NCBI GenBank assembly: GCA_003136915.1
Contig: PLEB01000359.1
Coordinates: 9,986 to 16,740, forward strand
Direction of reading: 5' to 3'
Source: Chitinophagaceae bacterium
GTDB lineage: Bacteria; Bacteroidota; Bacteroidia; Chitinophagales; Chitinophagaceae
DNA: 6,755 nt
In this document: positions 1 to 6,203 of the stretch, one piece after another
Layout of the letters: each line of letters opens with the position of its first letter
Numbering within the stretch: the first letter of the stretch is position 1
Program-made: the position numbers and the translations under genes
The notes under the pieces: model-generated
Database searches by the model: none
The model's input: the letters and a program-made list of their open reading frames with translations, nothing else
Told to the model about the DNA's origin: nothing

Positions 1-784
1 GGTCCTTACCAGTCAATGGCACAGTATATTTTGTGCGCGGTTTTTCGTTTACGGGATTTTTGAGATCGCTGAAAAGAGCCTTGATCCGGGCTTGCATGGA
101 ATCCACATTGATATCCCCAACCACCAGGAGGGCCTGCAAGTCGGGCCGGTACCAGTCTTTATAAAAGTCCAGGATTGCGGGCCGCTGAAAGTTATTCAGC
201 ACTTTATCTATCCCGATGGGCAAACGTTCCGCATACCGGGAATTATTTAATATAACGGGAATAATCTTACGCTCCATCCTTTCTTCCGCTCCCTTGCCAA
301 GTCTTTTTTCTTCCAGTACGACGCCGCGTTCTTCATTGATATCTTTTATATCCAGGGTGGCATTTGCGGCCCAATCCCTCAGGATCTGCAGCCCGTTTTT
401 TAACAACACGGGATCATCTGTCGGAATGGGGAGCTGGTAAACAGTTTCATCAAAGCTCGTATATGCATTGAGGTCGGCGCCGAAGCGGACCCCTGATTTC
501 TGGAGATAGTGTACCAGGTCATTTTTGGGGAAATGTTTGGTTCCGTTAAAACTCATGTGCTCCATGAAATGTGCCAGCCCCCGCTGGTCTTCTCTTTCAA
601 GAACAGACCCAACCTTATTAACGAGGTAAAGCTGAACGCGTTTGGCGGGCTCGGTATTCCTGCGGATATAATACGTGAAGCCATTGGGCAATTTGACCAT
701 CCGAAAGGCAGGATCAAGAGGCAGGACTTGGGCGCCGCAATCATAAACTAAAAGAACGGCGATCAGAAAAGTTATCATTTTCAT
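1..784 (-). CDS. M16 family zinc metallopeptidase (insulinase/pitrilysin-like), exported, N-terminal 261 residues only
   Basis: Reading the minus strand from the ATG at 784-782 gives 261 open codons to the left edge, so the C-terminal part lies outside the window. Residues 1-18 form a signal peptide with a predicted cut after Ala18 before Gln19, so the enzyme should act in the periplasm or at the outer membrane. The inverted zinc site HxxEH is visible as HFMEH (His72, Glu75 catalytic, His76). About 76 residues on, in NEERGVVLEE, Glu151 or Glu152 fits the third zinc ligand. The block FYKDWYRPDLQALLVVGDIN near residue 215 is the usual end of the first M16 half-domain. Bacteroidota proteins with this N-terminus are normally about 930-940 residues with two M16 units; this is family knowledge and cannot be verified here. 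All zinc-binding residues are present, so the visible part looks functional. The physiological substrate is unknown. The gene is divergent from the 67-codon gene, and there is no clear Shine-Dalgarno site. Confidence 0.93.
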   Translation of the reverse strand, partial: MKMITFLIAVLLVYDCGAQVLPLDPAFRMVKLPNGFTYYIRRNTEPAKRVQLYLVNKVGSVLEREDQRGLAHFMEHMSFNGTKHFPKNDLVHYLQKSGVRFGADLNAYTSFDETVYQLPIPTDDPVLLKNGLQILRDWAANATLDIKDINEERGVVLEEKRLGKGAEERMERKIIPVILNNSRYAERLPIGIDKVLNNFQRPAILDFYKDWYRPDLQALLVVGDINVDSMQARIKALFSDLKNPVNEKPRTKYTVPLTGKD

Positions 785-992
785 TGTGCGAAACTTTTAA
801 TAAAGTTAACCGGTTATTGATTCATGTACATTACCTCTGAAATAAAGTTAGCTGGTCCCAGGTTTGAGGAATAGATTCAATTGCCATATAAAGACTGTTT
901 TCCTGTAAAAAGGACTAGCCGGATCCGAAATATATTTTAGGCGGTATTAGCAGGCATGGGATTTGAACCATTAAGGAATAAATACTCTACAA
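785..992. promoter_or_regulatory. Divergent intergenic region between the M16 peptidase and the small hydrophilic gene
   Basis: This spacer must hold the promoters of both divergent genes. It contains a perfect 10-base palindrome, TAACCGGTTA, at 807-816, about 22 bases upstream of the peptidase start. The decamer AATAAAGTTA occurs twice, at 799-808 and 841-850. Its complement, TAACTTTATT, resembles the Bacteroidota -7 box (TAnnTTTG) in all but the last position. No TTG element sits at the proper -33 distance from either copy, so I do not assign a promoter. An AAGGA at 973-977 is 15 bases from the plus-strand ATG, which is rather far for a ribosome binding site. Confidence 0.4.
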
Positions 993-1196
993 ATGAAACA
1001 CAATCATCGCGAAGATGCTGCCACTCAAAATGAAGCAGCACAAGAACAAAACAAAAAAGCGTCTAAACTACAACATGAAGGGCAGCATGATTCAAAAAAG
1101 CATATGCAGGGAGGCCATGGAAACCAGGACCAGGGCAATATGCGTAATGACGAAGCTTCAAAGAGACAATCGGAAAAGCAAGGGAATAAAAAATAG
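993..1196 (+). CDS. Small highly hydrophilic, probably disordered protein (67 aa), hydrophilin-like
   Basis: I do not recognise a named family. The 67 residues contain no Cys, Phe, Ile, Pro, Val, Trp or Tyr, and only one Leu (Leu26). Lys, Gln, Asn, His, Glu, Asp and Gly make up most of the protein, with six His and six Gly (about 9%). The centre has a His/Gly/Gln-rich stretch (HMQGGHGNQDQG, residues 37-48) and the end is basic (EKQGNKK). Such composition implies intrinsic disorder and resembles hydrophilins, LEA-like and other small stress-related proteins; that link is by composition only. There is no signal peptide or membrane segment, so it should be cytosolic. The frame is favoured over the overlapping +1 frame because its stop lies 16 bases before a strong intrinsic terminator that the longer alternative would read through. 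The gene appears to be a single transcription unit. That it is real is likely but unproven. Confidence 0.62.
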   Translation: MKHNHREDAATQNEAAQEQNKKASKLQHEGQHDSKKHMQGGHGNQDQGNMRNDEASKRQSEKQGNKK

Positions 1197-1212
1197 GATT
1201 TTGTCAAGTTCC

Positions 1213-1248
1213 AAAGAAACCTGCCAAACGGCAGGTTTCTTTGTTTTT
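1213..1248 (+). terminator. Intrinsic terminator of the small hydrophilic gene
   Basis: A perfect 13-base-pair stem (1213-1225 with 1230-1242) closes an AAAC loop and is followed by GTTTTT. It starts 16 bases after the stop codon at 1196. The opposite strand has no T-tract after the stem, so it is directed to the plus strand. Confidence 0.9.
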
Positions 1249-1453
1249 GAGTTTGCAACCTGCCCGGAAACAAAACCGTTATTACGTCGAGGCCTTCTCA
1301 TGCTGCTGATAATTTGAAGCACTCCGGGCAATTAATTCCATTCCTGCCCGTTCAAGCCCTAAGGTTATTCGAATTTAATGTTAAGAACTTCCAAAAACCC
1401 AAACTTCCTATAGCAAACGAATTGGTTTTCCGTACCTTGATTAATCACATACT
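1249..1453. other. Intergenic spacer upstream of the START-domain gene
   Basis: This is about 205 bases with no credible gene, presumed to contain the promoter of the following gene. TACCTTGA at 1434-1441 is a weak partial match to the Bacteroidota -7 box but has no TTG at the right distance. TGCCCGG (1261-1267) and CCGGGCA (1324-1330) form a loosely spaced inverted repeat of unclear meaning. No Shine-Dalgarno site precedes the ATG at 1454. Confidence 0.35.
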
Positions 1454-2104
1454 ATGAACAAGAATCTGTTCCTGGGCTTATTTCTCCTTCCTTTCGGTGT
1501 TTTCTCCGCAGCAGCCCAGGATGGCTGGAGCCTTAGAAAAGATAAAGAGGGTATTAAAATTTTCAGCCGGGCCAGTGATCATTCCAAGATCAATGAAGTC
1601 AAGGCAGATTTTAATATGCAGGGAACCCTTTCTGAATTTGCAGATGTTATGATAGACCTGCCTAATCATGTGCAATGGGCCTACGGTACTAAATCATGCG
1701 GACTGTTAAAAAAAGTCAGCGACTGCGAAATATATTTTTACACAGAGTTGAATTGCCCCTGGCCACTGACAAACCGCGATTTGATCGTTCATATGGTGAT
1801 CACCCAGGATCCGGGAAGCAAGATCATGAAGGTGGTGGAAACTGATATTCCGAATTATATTCCTGAAAAAAAACAGATTGTCCGGGTACCCGTGTCTAAA
1901 GCCGTCTGGACCGTAACGCCCGTCAATAAAAATATGGTCCACGTCAATTACCAAATTGATGTAGATCCCGGAGGAACCATACCCGCCTGGCTCGTAAATA
2001 TGTTTGCCACAAAATGTCCGTTTGAATCTTTCAAGAGTCTTCGTACAGAGGTAATGCTCAATAAATATCGTCTCGCCTCCTTCTCCTTTATCAGCAACAA
2101 ATAA
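1454..2104 (+). CDS. Exported START-domain (SRPBCC-fold) lipid-binding-like protein
   Basis: The product has 216 residues. Residues 1-21 are a signal peptide ending AAA before Gln22, so the mature protein should be periplasmic. The rest matches the START/SRPBCC helix-grip fold. It begins GWSLRKDKEGIKIFSR (residues 24-39), and carries the typical CPWPLTNRDL block (101-110), a Trp-containing strand (KAVWTVTP, 149-156), and a C-terminal segment DPGGTIPAWLVNMF (171-184) that leads into the last helix covering the cavity. Family members bind hydrophobic ligands such as lipids or sterols in a deep pocket; the ligand of this secreted bacterial form is not known. Four Cys (82, 91, 101, 188) in an exported protein leave room for disulfides. 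The length of about 195 mature residues fits one complete domain. It is followed by a hairpin and has no operon partner on the same strand nearby. The domain call is confident; the biological role is not known. Confidence 0.87.
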   Translation: MNKNLFLGLFLLPFGVFSAAAQDGWSLRKDKEGIKIFSRASDHSKINEVKADFNMQGTLSEFADVMIDLPNHVQWAYGTKSCGLLKKVSDCEIYFYTELNCPWPLTNRDLIVHMVITQDPGSKIMKVVETDIPNYIPEKKQIVRVPVSKAVWTVTPVNKNMVHVNYQIDVDPGGTIPAWLVNMFATKCPFESFKSLRTEVMLNKYRLASFSFISNK

Positions 2105-2131
2105 TGCAAAGCAGCAGAAAGACTCCTTAAC

Positions 2132-2163
2132 CTGCCGGAAAAACCCGGAGCTTTTTCCGGCAG
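2132..2163 (+). terminator. Strong inverted repeat after the START gene, possible terminator or 3' protective hairpin
   Basis: A perfect 12-base-pair stem (2132-2143 with 2152-2163) encloses an 8-base loop, beginning 27 bases after the stop codon. No T-tract follows on either strand, so it is not a canonical intrinsic terminator. Placement at the 3' end of the gene supports termination or mRNA 3'-end protection. Confidence 0.55.
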
Positions 2164-2544
2164 ATTCCTGCGGCAGTCCTTCTAAGGTAAAAGCACCGCA
2201 GATAGATTTGTTAACAGTTGTGGTAATTGTACTGATCGTCAGAAGATTTTAGATATTTATTTTTATACCTTTCATGAACCTCTGCAGATTGTCTTTCGCC
2301 AATATTGCTGAAGCAACTTCATTTGAAAATAAGTGTTCAAGGAAAGGGAAGTGCATAAAACAATATTTAGGAATGATTATTCATGTTTATCGAGACTACT
2401 TAATTTGACATTTTGCAATAAAAATGCCCTCTTATAATATCTGAGGCGGATCCGGCTATTAATGAAATGTTATTTCGTTGATTTAAGGATAAGGGGGTAT
2501 ACTACTTGCATTAAGCATCCTGTCTTATCAATAAAACAATCAAA
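2164..2544. other. Long AT-rich non-coding region upstream of the YXWGXW gene
   Basis: About 380 bases without a supportable gene on either strand. Short features include an inverted pair CTGCGG/CCGCAG (2168-2173 and 2196-2201). TTGACA (2405-2410) and TATAAT (2433-2438) are present but 22 bases apart, which is too far for a normal sigma-70 pair and not the usual Bacteroidota promoter form. The stretch just before the gene (about 2478-2540) is also AT-rich and may carry the promoter. I cannot identify a riboswitch, small RNA or origin here. Confidence 0.4.
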
Positions 2545-2994
2545 GTGAACAGCTTTTTAAAATTTGGTATAATCTGCATCAGCCTGGCAGCAGCCGTGCC
2601 CGATGCCAACGCCCAGGTGGGTGTCGATGTTAGTATTTCCGCCAGGATCGCTCCCCCGGCTCTACCCGTTTATGTACAACCTGCTTGTCCCATAGATGGT
2701 TTTCTCTGGACCCCTGGTTATTGGGCCTACGGGGATGATGGCTATTATTGGGTTCCGGGAGTATGGGTGCGGCCTCCGCATATTGGTTATTTATGGACTC
2801 CTTCATATTGGGGCTATGCCGGCGGCATTTACGGATGGCATTCCGGCTATTGGGGTACACATGTCGGATTTTACGGCGGCGTAAATTATGGTTATGGTTA
2901 TGGGGGGGTCCGGATTTGTTGGCGGTATGTGGCAGGGAGGCGGCTTCAGGTACAATACAGCAGTAATGAATGTGAATACAGCGGTCGTTCATAA
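2545..2994 (+). CDS. 5' part of the split gene: signal peptide plus YXWGXW repeats (149 aa as sequenced)
   Basis: This is what would be made from the sequence as given without frameshifting. Residues 1-121 belong to the real protein: signal peptide MNSFLKFGIICISLAAA and onward, then the aromatic units WTPGYW, WVPGVW, WTPSYW and WHSGYW, then a Gly/Tyr-rich stretch. From residue 122 the sequence (VRICWRYVAGRR and so on) is out-of-frame and unlike the family, ending at a stop at 2992-2994. The start is GTG; no ATG gives the signal peptide. The truncated product would still be exported but would lack the Asn/Gln/His-rich half. Confidence 0.6.
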   Translation: MNSFLKFGIICISLAAAVPDANAQVGVDVSISARIAPPALPVYVQPACPIDGFLWTPGYWAYGDDGYYWVPGVWVRPPHIGYLWTPSYWGYAGGIYGWHSGYWGTHVGFYGGVNYGYGYGGVRICWRYVAGRRLQVQYSSNECEYSGRS

Positions 2995-3445
2995 TACATA
3001 TGTAAACCGGACTGTAATCAATAATACAACGGTGATCAATAACCGCACAAGTTTTAACGGAGGGCCTGGAGGGATTACTACCCGTCCGAATGCCCAGGAA
3101 CAAGTGGCCATGCGGGAACAGCATGTACAGGCGACCAGCGAGCAGGTTAACCACCAGCAGATGATGAGCCGGGACAGAAATCAGTTTGCTTCAGTAAATC
3201 ATGGGCGTCCTGCAACAGTCGCCATGAACAGGGTCAGCGGTAACCGGTCTAACCCGCAAGGTCATGCAGCCGTGGTCAACAACCGGCCGAATACCCATGT
3301 GCAGAATACCAACCATTCAGGAGTAAACCAGAATGCCGCAAATAATAATCAGCATCAGCAAATACAAAACCGGCAGGTGCAGCATGCAAAACAACCTGCA
3401 CATCCGCAACACGCAAATCGTCCGGCTGACCACGACCGGCGATGA
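2888..3445 (+). CDS. 3' part of the split gene: Asn/Gln/His-rich C-terminal region (up to 185 aa)
   Basis: This frame overlaps the first part and carries the true C-terminal half downstream of the G run. It contains a Gly/Met/Trp-rich start, an Asn/Val/Thr-rich segment (VNRTVINNTTVINN), GGPGGITTRP, and a long polar tail that is heavily Asn, Gln and His. Its ATG codons at 2888, 2894 and 2900 arise from the TATGGT repeat and give no signal peptide, so this is unlikely to be an independent gene. Reinitiation could in principle make a cytosolic fragment. It is best read as the second exonless half of a single gene disrupted by one base. Confidence 0.5.
   Translation: MVMVMGGSGFVGGMWQGGGFRYNTAVMNVNTAVVHNTYVNRTVINNTTVINNRTSFNGGPGGITTRPNAQEQVAMREQHVQATSEQVNHQQMMSRDRNQFASVNHGRPATVAMNRVSGNRSNPQGHAAVVNNRPNTHVQNTNHSGVNQNAANNNQHQQIQNRQVQHAKQPAHPQHANRPADHDRR
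2902..2908 (+). repeat. Homopolymer run of seven G at the frameshift point
   Basis: Seven consecutive G follow three TATGGT-like units (from about 2887). A run of six G joins the two frames into one protein and a run of seven breaks it. Runs of this kind are prone to polymerase slippage in cells and to length errors in sequencing. Confidence 0.85.
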
Positions 3446-3462
3446 TAAATAATTGAACTTAG

Positions 3463-3485
3463 AAAATGCCCGCAAGGGCATTTTT
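3463..3485 (+). terminator. Terminator between convergent genes, possibly bidirectional
   Basis: A perfect 9-base-pair stem (3463-3471 with 3476-3484) is closed by a GCAA tetraloop and ends in a run of five T. It lies 17 bases after the YXWGXW stop and 40 bases beyond the stop of the convergent regulator. On the minus strand the stem is followed by only four T (from the A run at 3463-3466), so termination there would be weaker but plausible. Confidence 0.88.
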
Positions 3486-3525
3486 GTCTTTCGGGAGATC
3501 TTTTATTAAACCTGAAAGAAATTAT

Positions 3526-4275
3526 TCAGCCCCCGATCAGTTTCAGGAAAACCTCCTTTTTCCGGCGGGATACATCAATAATGTCCCCGTTTTTCATGGT
3601 TATCTGGCCACCGTCGCCACGCAGGTATTTGGCGATATAATTCAGGTTGATGAGATGGGAATGGTGAATGCGGTAAAAACGATAGTCACCCAGCAATTCT
3701 TCAAAGTCCTTAAGCTGCCGGGTTACCACCAGCACCTGGCCGTTTTGCAAAACCAGTTTGGAATAATTGGAACTGGATTCAATTCGAATAATTTGCTTTA
3801 TCTGGATGAATTCAAGTCCCTCATTTGTCGGAATGGCTATCTGGTCCTCCTGGGTTTTGGGATAAGCCAGGTGTTTCTTTAATATCTCTGCTCTTTCTGC
3901 TGACTTTTTCCCGGCGAAATGAACCAACCTTTCAACCGTATGCTGCAGGTCAGTAATAGATACGGGCTTTACGAGGTAATCGAAGGCACTGATCCGTATG
4001 GCATTGATGGCATAGTGATTATAGGCAGTAATAAATATGATCTCAAAATCAATGTCTGGAATTTCCTCGAGCATCTTAAAACCACTCATGCGCGGCATTT
4101 CAATATCGAGGAAGATGACATCCGGCTTATGTTGCTGGATGAGCGTAATGGCTTCCTCGGGGCGCTGCGTTTGGGCAACTACCCGGATGGACGGGCAATA
4201 CTCCTGAATTTTCAGCTGCAGGTTTTGCAAGCTGTTCAGTTCATCGTCAACCAATATGGCTTTGATCGTTTGCAT
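3526..4275 (-). CDS. LytTR-family response regulator (REC + LytTR DNA-binding domain)
   Basis: The 249-residue product has a receiver domain at about 4-120. Acidic residues Asp10 and Asp11, the phosphoacceptor Asp57 (in FLDIEMP), Thr83 and Lys103 (LVKP) are all present, so phosphorylation is expected to be intact. A LytTR DNA-binding domain follows at about 146-245, with IRIESSSNYSKL (163-174), FYRIHHSHLINL (200-211) and VSRRKK (235-240), typical of regulators that bind paired direct repeats in promoters. The length is normal for the family. The ATG at 4275 lies inside the end of the kinase gene with a 29-base overlap, so translation is probably coupled and the kinase is the obvious partner. 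Targets are unknown. Adjacency to a sugar transferase gene makes polysaccharide or envelope genes reasonable candidates, by inference only. Confidence 0.96.
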   Translation of the reverse strand: MQTIKAILVDDELNSLQNLQLKIQEYCPSIRVVAQTQRPEEAITLIQQHKPDVIFLDIEMPRMSGFKMLEEIPDIDFEIIFITAYNHYAINAIRISAFDYLVKPVSITDLQHTVERLVHFAGKKSAERAEILKKHLAYPKTQEDQIAIPTNEGLEFIQIKQIIRIESSSNYSKLVLQNGQVLVVTRQLKDFEELLGDYRFYRIHHSHLINLNYIAKYLRGDGGQITMKNGDIIDVSRRKKEVFLKLIGG

Positions 4276-6172
4276 AAGAGACCAATTTTATTGCAAATTC
4301 TATCCTTGTGCCCACTGGCTTACGTTCTTCATCATAAAGGTCAATAATTTTTACGCAGTTTGATGTGCTGGAGTCCTGATTAAAAATATTTATTCTGTCC
4401 TGGGTGATCTTCATGCCAACACTTTTATGAAAGGGCTTATTCAGCTCGTTATAGGCCCTGGACTGTTCGCGCCCGATGCCGTTGTCCTCTATAATATAAT
4501 GAATCATGGAAAGATGAAGTCTTACCCGCAAGGAAATTTTCAGGTCCTCGCGGTCACTCGGACCTATTCCATGGATAATGGCATTCTCAAGAAAAGGCTG
4601 CACGAGGAGGGAGGGCACATAATACTCACCATGCGTCAACATAGGATCAACATCGCAACAAAAGCTAAACTTGCTGTTAAAGCGTAATTGTTCAAGATCA
4701 ATATACAGTTGCAGGGATTCTATATCCTTATTTAGTTCTATCAGTTCATTGGAACTACTGTCCAGTATACTCCTGATGAAGCGTGCAAATTTATTCAGGT
4801 AATCAGAAGCCAGCTTCTTCTCATTCTGCATAATAAAATTCTCAATGCTGTTCAGGCTGTTAAAAAAGAAATGGGGATTCATCTGCGCCCGCAAAGCCTG
4901 CATCTCCGTTTCTGCAATCTTCTGTTTATACTCCGATTCATCCTTTATTTTTTTTCCCTGGATCGATTTATAAAGAAGAAAAGCAACGAGCAGGGTCAGC
5001 AGGAACCCAATACCCACGGAAAACAATAAAATATCCTTGGAAGCAATTTGTTTTTTCTGTGCCGCAGTCAGCTGTTTCAGATTACTATTCTCGAGCTCTT
5101 TTCTTTTGATCATCCATTCCGATTCATTCACGATCGTGTTGCGCCTGTTATTTTCAGAAAAAAGTGAATCAGCAACAGAACGGTATATTCTGTAATAAAA
5201 CATTGATGAATCCTTCCTGTTGAGCAGATCGTAGACGGATGACAACTGTTCGGCTGCCTTAACCCTGCCTTCGGCAAATTGGGTTTGATTGGCCAGCTGC
5301 ATGGCTTTTCCCAATAAGACAATCTTATCATGTACGGGAATATAGCTGAGATATTTTGCTTCCGCCAGGTAAACCTGATATTCGTTTCTCAGATCGCCGG
5401 TTTGCCTGGCCGTAGTCATGGCCTTGTTAAAATAAAAATCCGCGGAATCCTTTTGATGATATATAGCGTTCAGCTTCCCATAGCCCAGGTAGAATTGCGA
5501 TAATATATAATTTTCATTGGCCTCGATGGCGAAGGGCATCCCTTTATCGAGGTTTAACCTGGCTTGATCATATAATCCCTGTTCCAGGTCGCAGCGATGC
5601 AGTAGCTCATAATTAATAGCCACCCCGCGCCAGGCCTTGACGGAGCCATTGATATCAATGGCCTGGGTTGCATAGTTGCGGCATTTGTCAAAGTCCCGCA
5701 GGGAGGCAAAATTTTCTCCAATATTATTTAAAGCAACAGCTTTAACGCGGTATGCGCTGCAGGCCTCCGCTAAATCTATCGCATTAAAAAAAGCCTTTGT
5801 ACTCGATTCATAATTTCCTGCGGAAGAAAGCAGGATGCCCAGGTTGATACTGGCAAGCGCTTTCCCGTAGGTGAAATGCAGGGAATCGCTCAATATGGAA
5901 ACGCGTTCGTAATACTCAAAAGACTTTTTTGTATCCGTCTCGCTTAACATATAGCTGATCCGGTGCATGATATGGATCTTGGCCGAATCATTGCGCGGAT
6001 GCGCATTGACCCAAAGGATCATGCTATCCACGTTGAAGGTCTGGGCGGCGACAAAGGAAGATGTGGGCAGGCAAAAACAAATAAAAAAAAGGATACGGAT
6101 GCGGAAATAAGGGTTAAAAACCTTTTTTATACCGTAACGTGGAGAACAAGTATGAGTAATTTCAGCAATCAT
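4247..6172 (-). CDS. Membrane TPR sensor histidine kinase, LytS/YehU-type (His_kinase PF06580 class)
   Basis: The 641-residue product begins with a signal peptide (about 1-43, hydrophobic core 26-40, cut predicted after Ala43 before Gln44). A long periplasmic helical region with TPR-like repeats follows (clear units near 102-136, 145-174, 185-218 and 228-260). After a coiled-coil-like stretch (about 355-380) come one membrane helix (381-401) and a cytoplasmic kinase. The phosphoacceptor is His434 in QMNPHFFFNSLNSI. The ATP lid shows the N-box Asn530 (PFLENAIIHG), the EDNGIG box (Asp563) and a GMKITQDRI box near 586. All key residues are present, so the kinase looks active. ATG 6172 is the first start in its frame, which opens after a stop at 6191-6193; the next Met is residue 51, which would remove the signal peptide. 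The stimulus is unknown; the TPR part suggests sensing a protein or peptide. It lies 31 bases downstream of the sugar transferase and overlaps the regulator, forming a probable operon. Confidence 0.95.
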   Translation of the reverse strand: MIAEITHTCSPRYGIKKVFNPYFRIRILFFICFCLPTSSFVAAQTFNVDSMILWVNAHPRNDSAKIHIMHRISYMLSETDTKKSFEYYERVSILSDSLHFTYGKALASINLGILLSSAGNYESSTKAFFNAIDLAEACSAYRVKAVALNNIGENFASLRDFDKCRNYATQAIDINGSVKAWRGVAINYELLHRCDLEQGLYDQARLNLDKGMPFAIEANENYILSQFYLGYGKLNAIYHQKDSADFYFNKAMTTARQTGDLRNEYQVYLAEAKYLSYIPVHDKIVLLGKAMQLANQTQFAEGRVKAAEQLSSVYDLLNRKDSSMFYYRIYRSVADSLFSENNRRNTIVNESEWMIKRKELENSNLKQLTAAQKKQIASKDILLFSVGIGFLLTLLVAFLLYKSIQGKKIKDESEYKQKIAETEMQALRAQMNPHFFFNSLNSIENFIMQNEKKLASDYLNKFARFIRSILDSSSNELIELNKDIESLQLYIDLEQLRFNSKFSFCCDVDPMLTHGEYYVPSLLVQPFLENAIIHGIGPSDREDLKISLRVRLHLSMIHYIIEDNGIGREQSRAYNELNKPFHKSVGMKITQDRINIFNQDSSTSNCVKIIDLYDEERKPVGTRIEFAIKLVSYANDQSHIG

Positions 6173-6203
6173 TAACAGGTAAGCGTTTTTCTAAGATAGT
6201 CAT

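Larger units (their letters stand above)
2545..3445 (+). pseudogene. YXWGXW repeat-containing exported protein, one gene broken by a +1 frameshift in a G7 run
   Basis: Two overlapping frames together form one recognisable protein. The first part runs from the GTG at 2545 and has the signal peptide and repeats. After the G run at 2902-2908 the family-like sequence (GFVGGMWQGGGFRYN and onward) continues only in the next frame, to the stop ending at 3445. Deleting one G gives an uninterrupted 299-residue protein. The N-terminus has a signal peptide cut after Ala23 before Gln24. Four WxxxxW units lie at residues 55-60, 69-74, 84-89 and 98-103, a 14-15 residue period. A Gly/Tyr-rich linker follows, then a long Asn/Gln/His-rich tail with FASVNHGRPA, a block I recall from this family. 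The family's function is unknown; export and low complexity suggest an envelope or surface role. Whether the shift is real, a sequencing error or a phase-variable tract cannot be decided from one sequence. Confidence 0.82.

Noticed and set aside
951..975. On the minus strand GGTTCAAATCCC looks like the T-loop of a tRNA 3' end
   Set aside because: The flanking bases do not form a five-pair T stem and no D arm, anticodon arm or acceptor stem can be built around it. It could be a tRNA remnant, but there is no second copy or integrase to support that.
1015..1317. 100-codon open frame overlapping the small hydrophilic gene
   Set aside because: It runs through the strong terminator at 1213-1248, and its protein resembles no family. 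It is a shadow of the 993-1196 frame.
1261..1330. TGCCCGG / CCGGGCA inverted repeat
   Set aside because: Seven bases separated by 56 bases is too weak to be a hairpin or an insertion-sequence end, and there is no transposase nearby.
2405..2438. TTGACA and TATAAT as a sigma-70-type promoter
   Set aside because: The gap is 22 bases instead of about 17, and Bacteroidota promoters normally use TTG and TAnnTTTG boxes. Left as an unassigned observation.
2630..3154. 174-codon minus-strand open frame across the YXWGXW gene
   Set aside because: It is antisense to a well-recognised protein, with a composition typical of reversed Gly/Tyr/Asn codons and no known domain.
6160..6201. 13-codon frame (minus strand, ATG at 6203) between the transferase stop and the kinase
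   Set aside because: Too short, with no ribosome binding site and no attenuator-like hairpin. It runs into the kinase frame and is probably chance.
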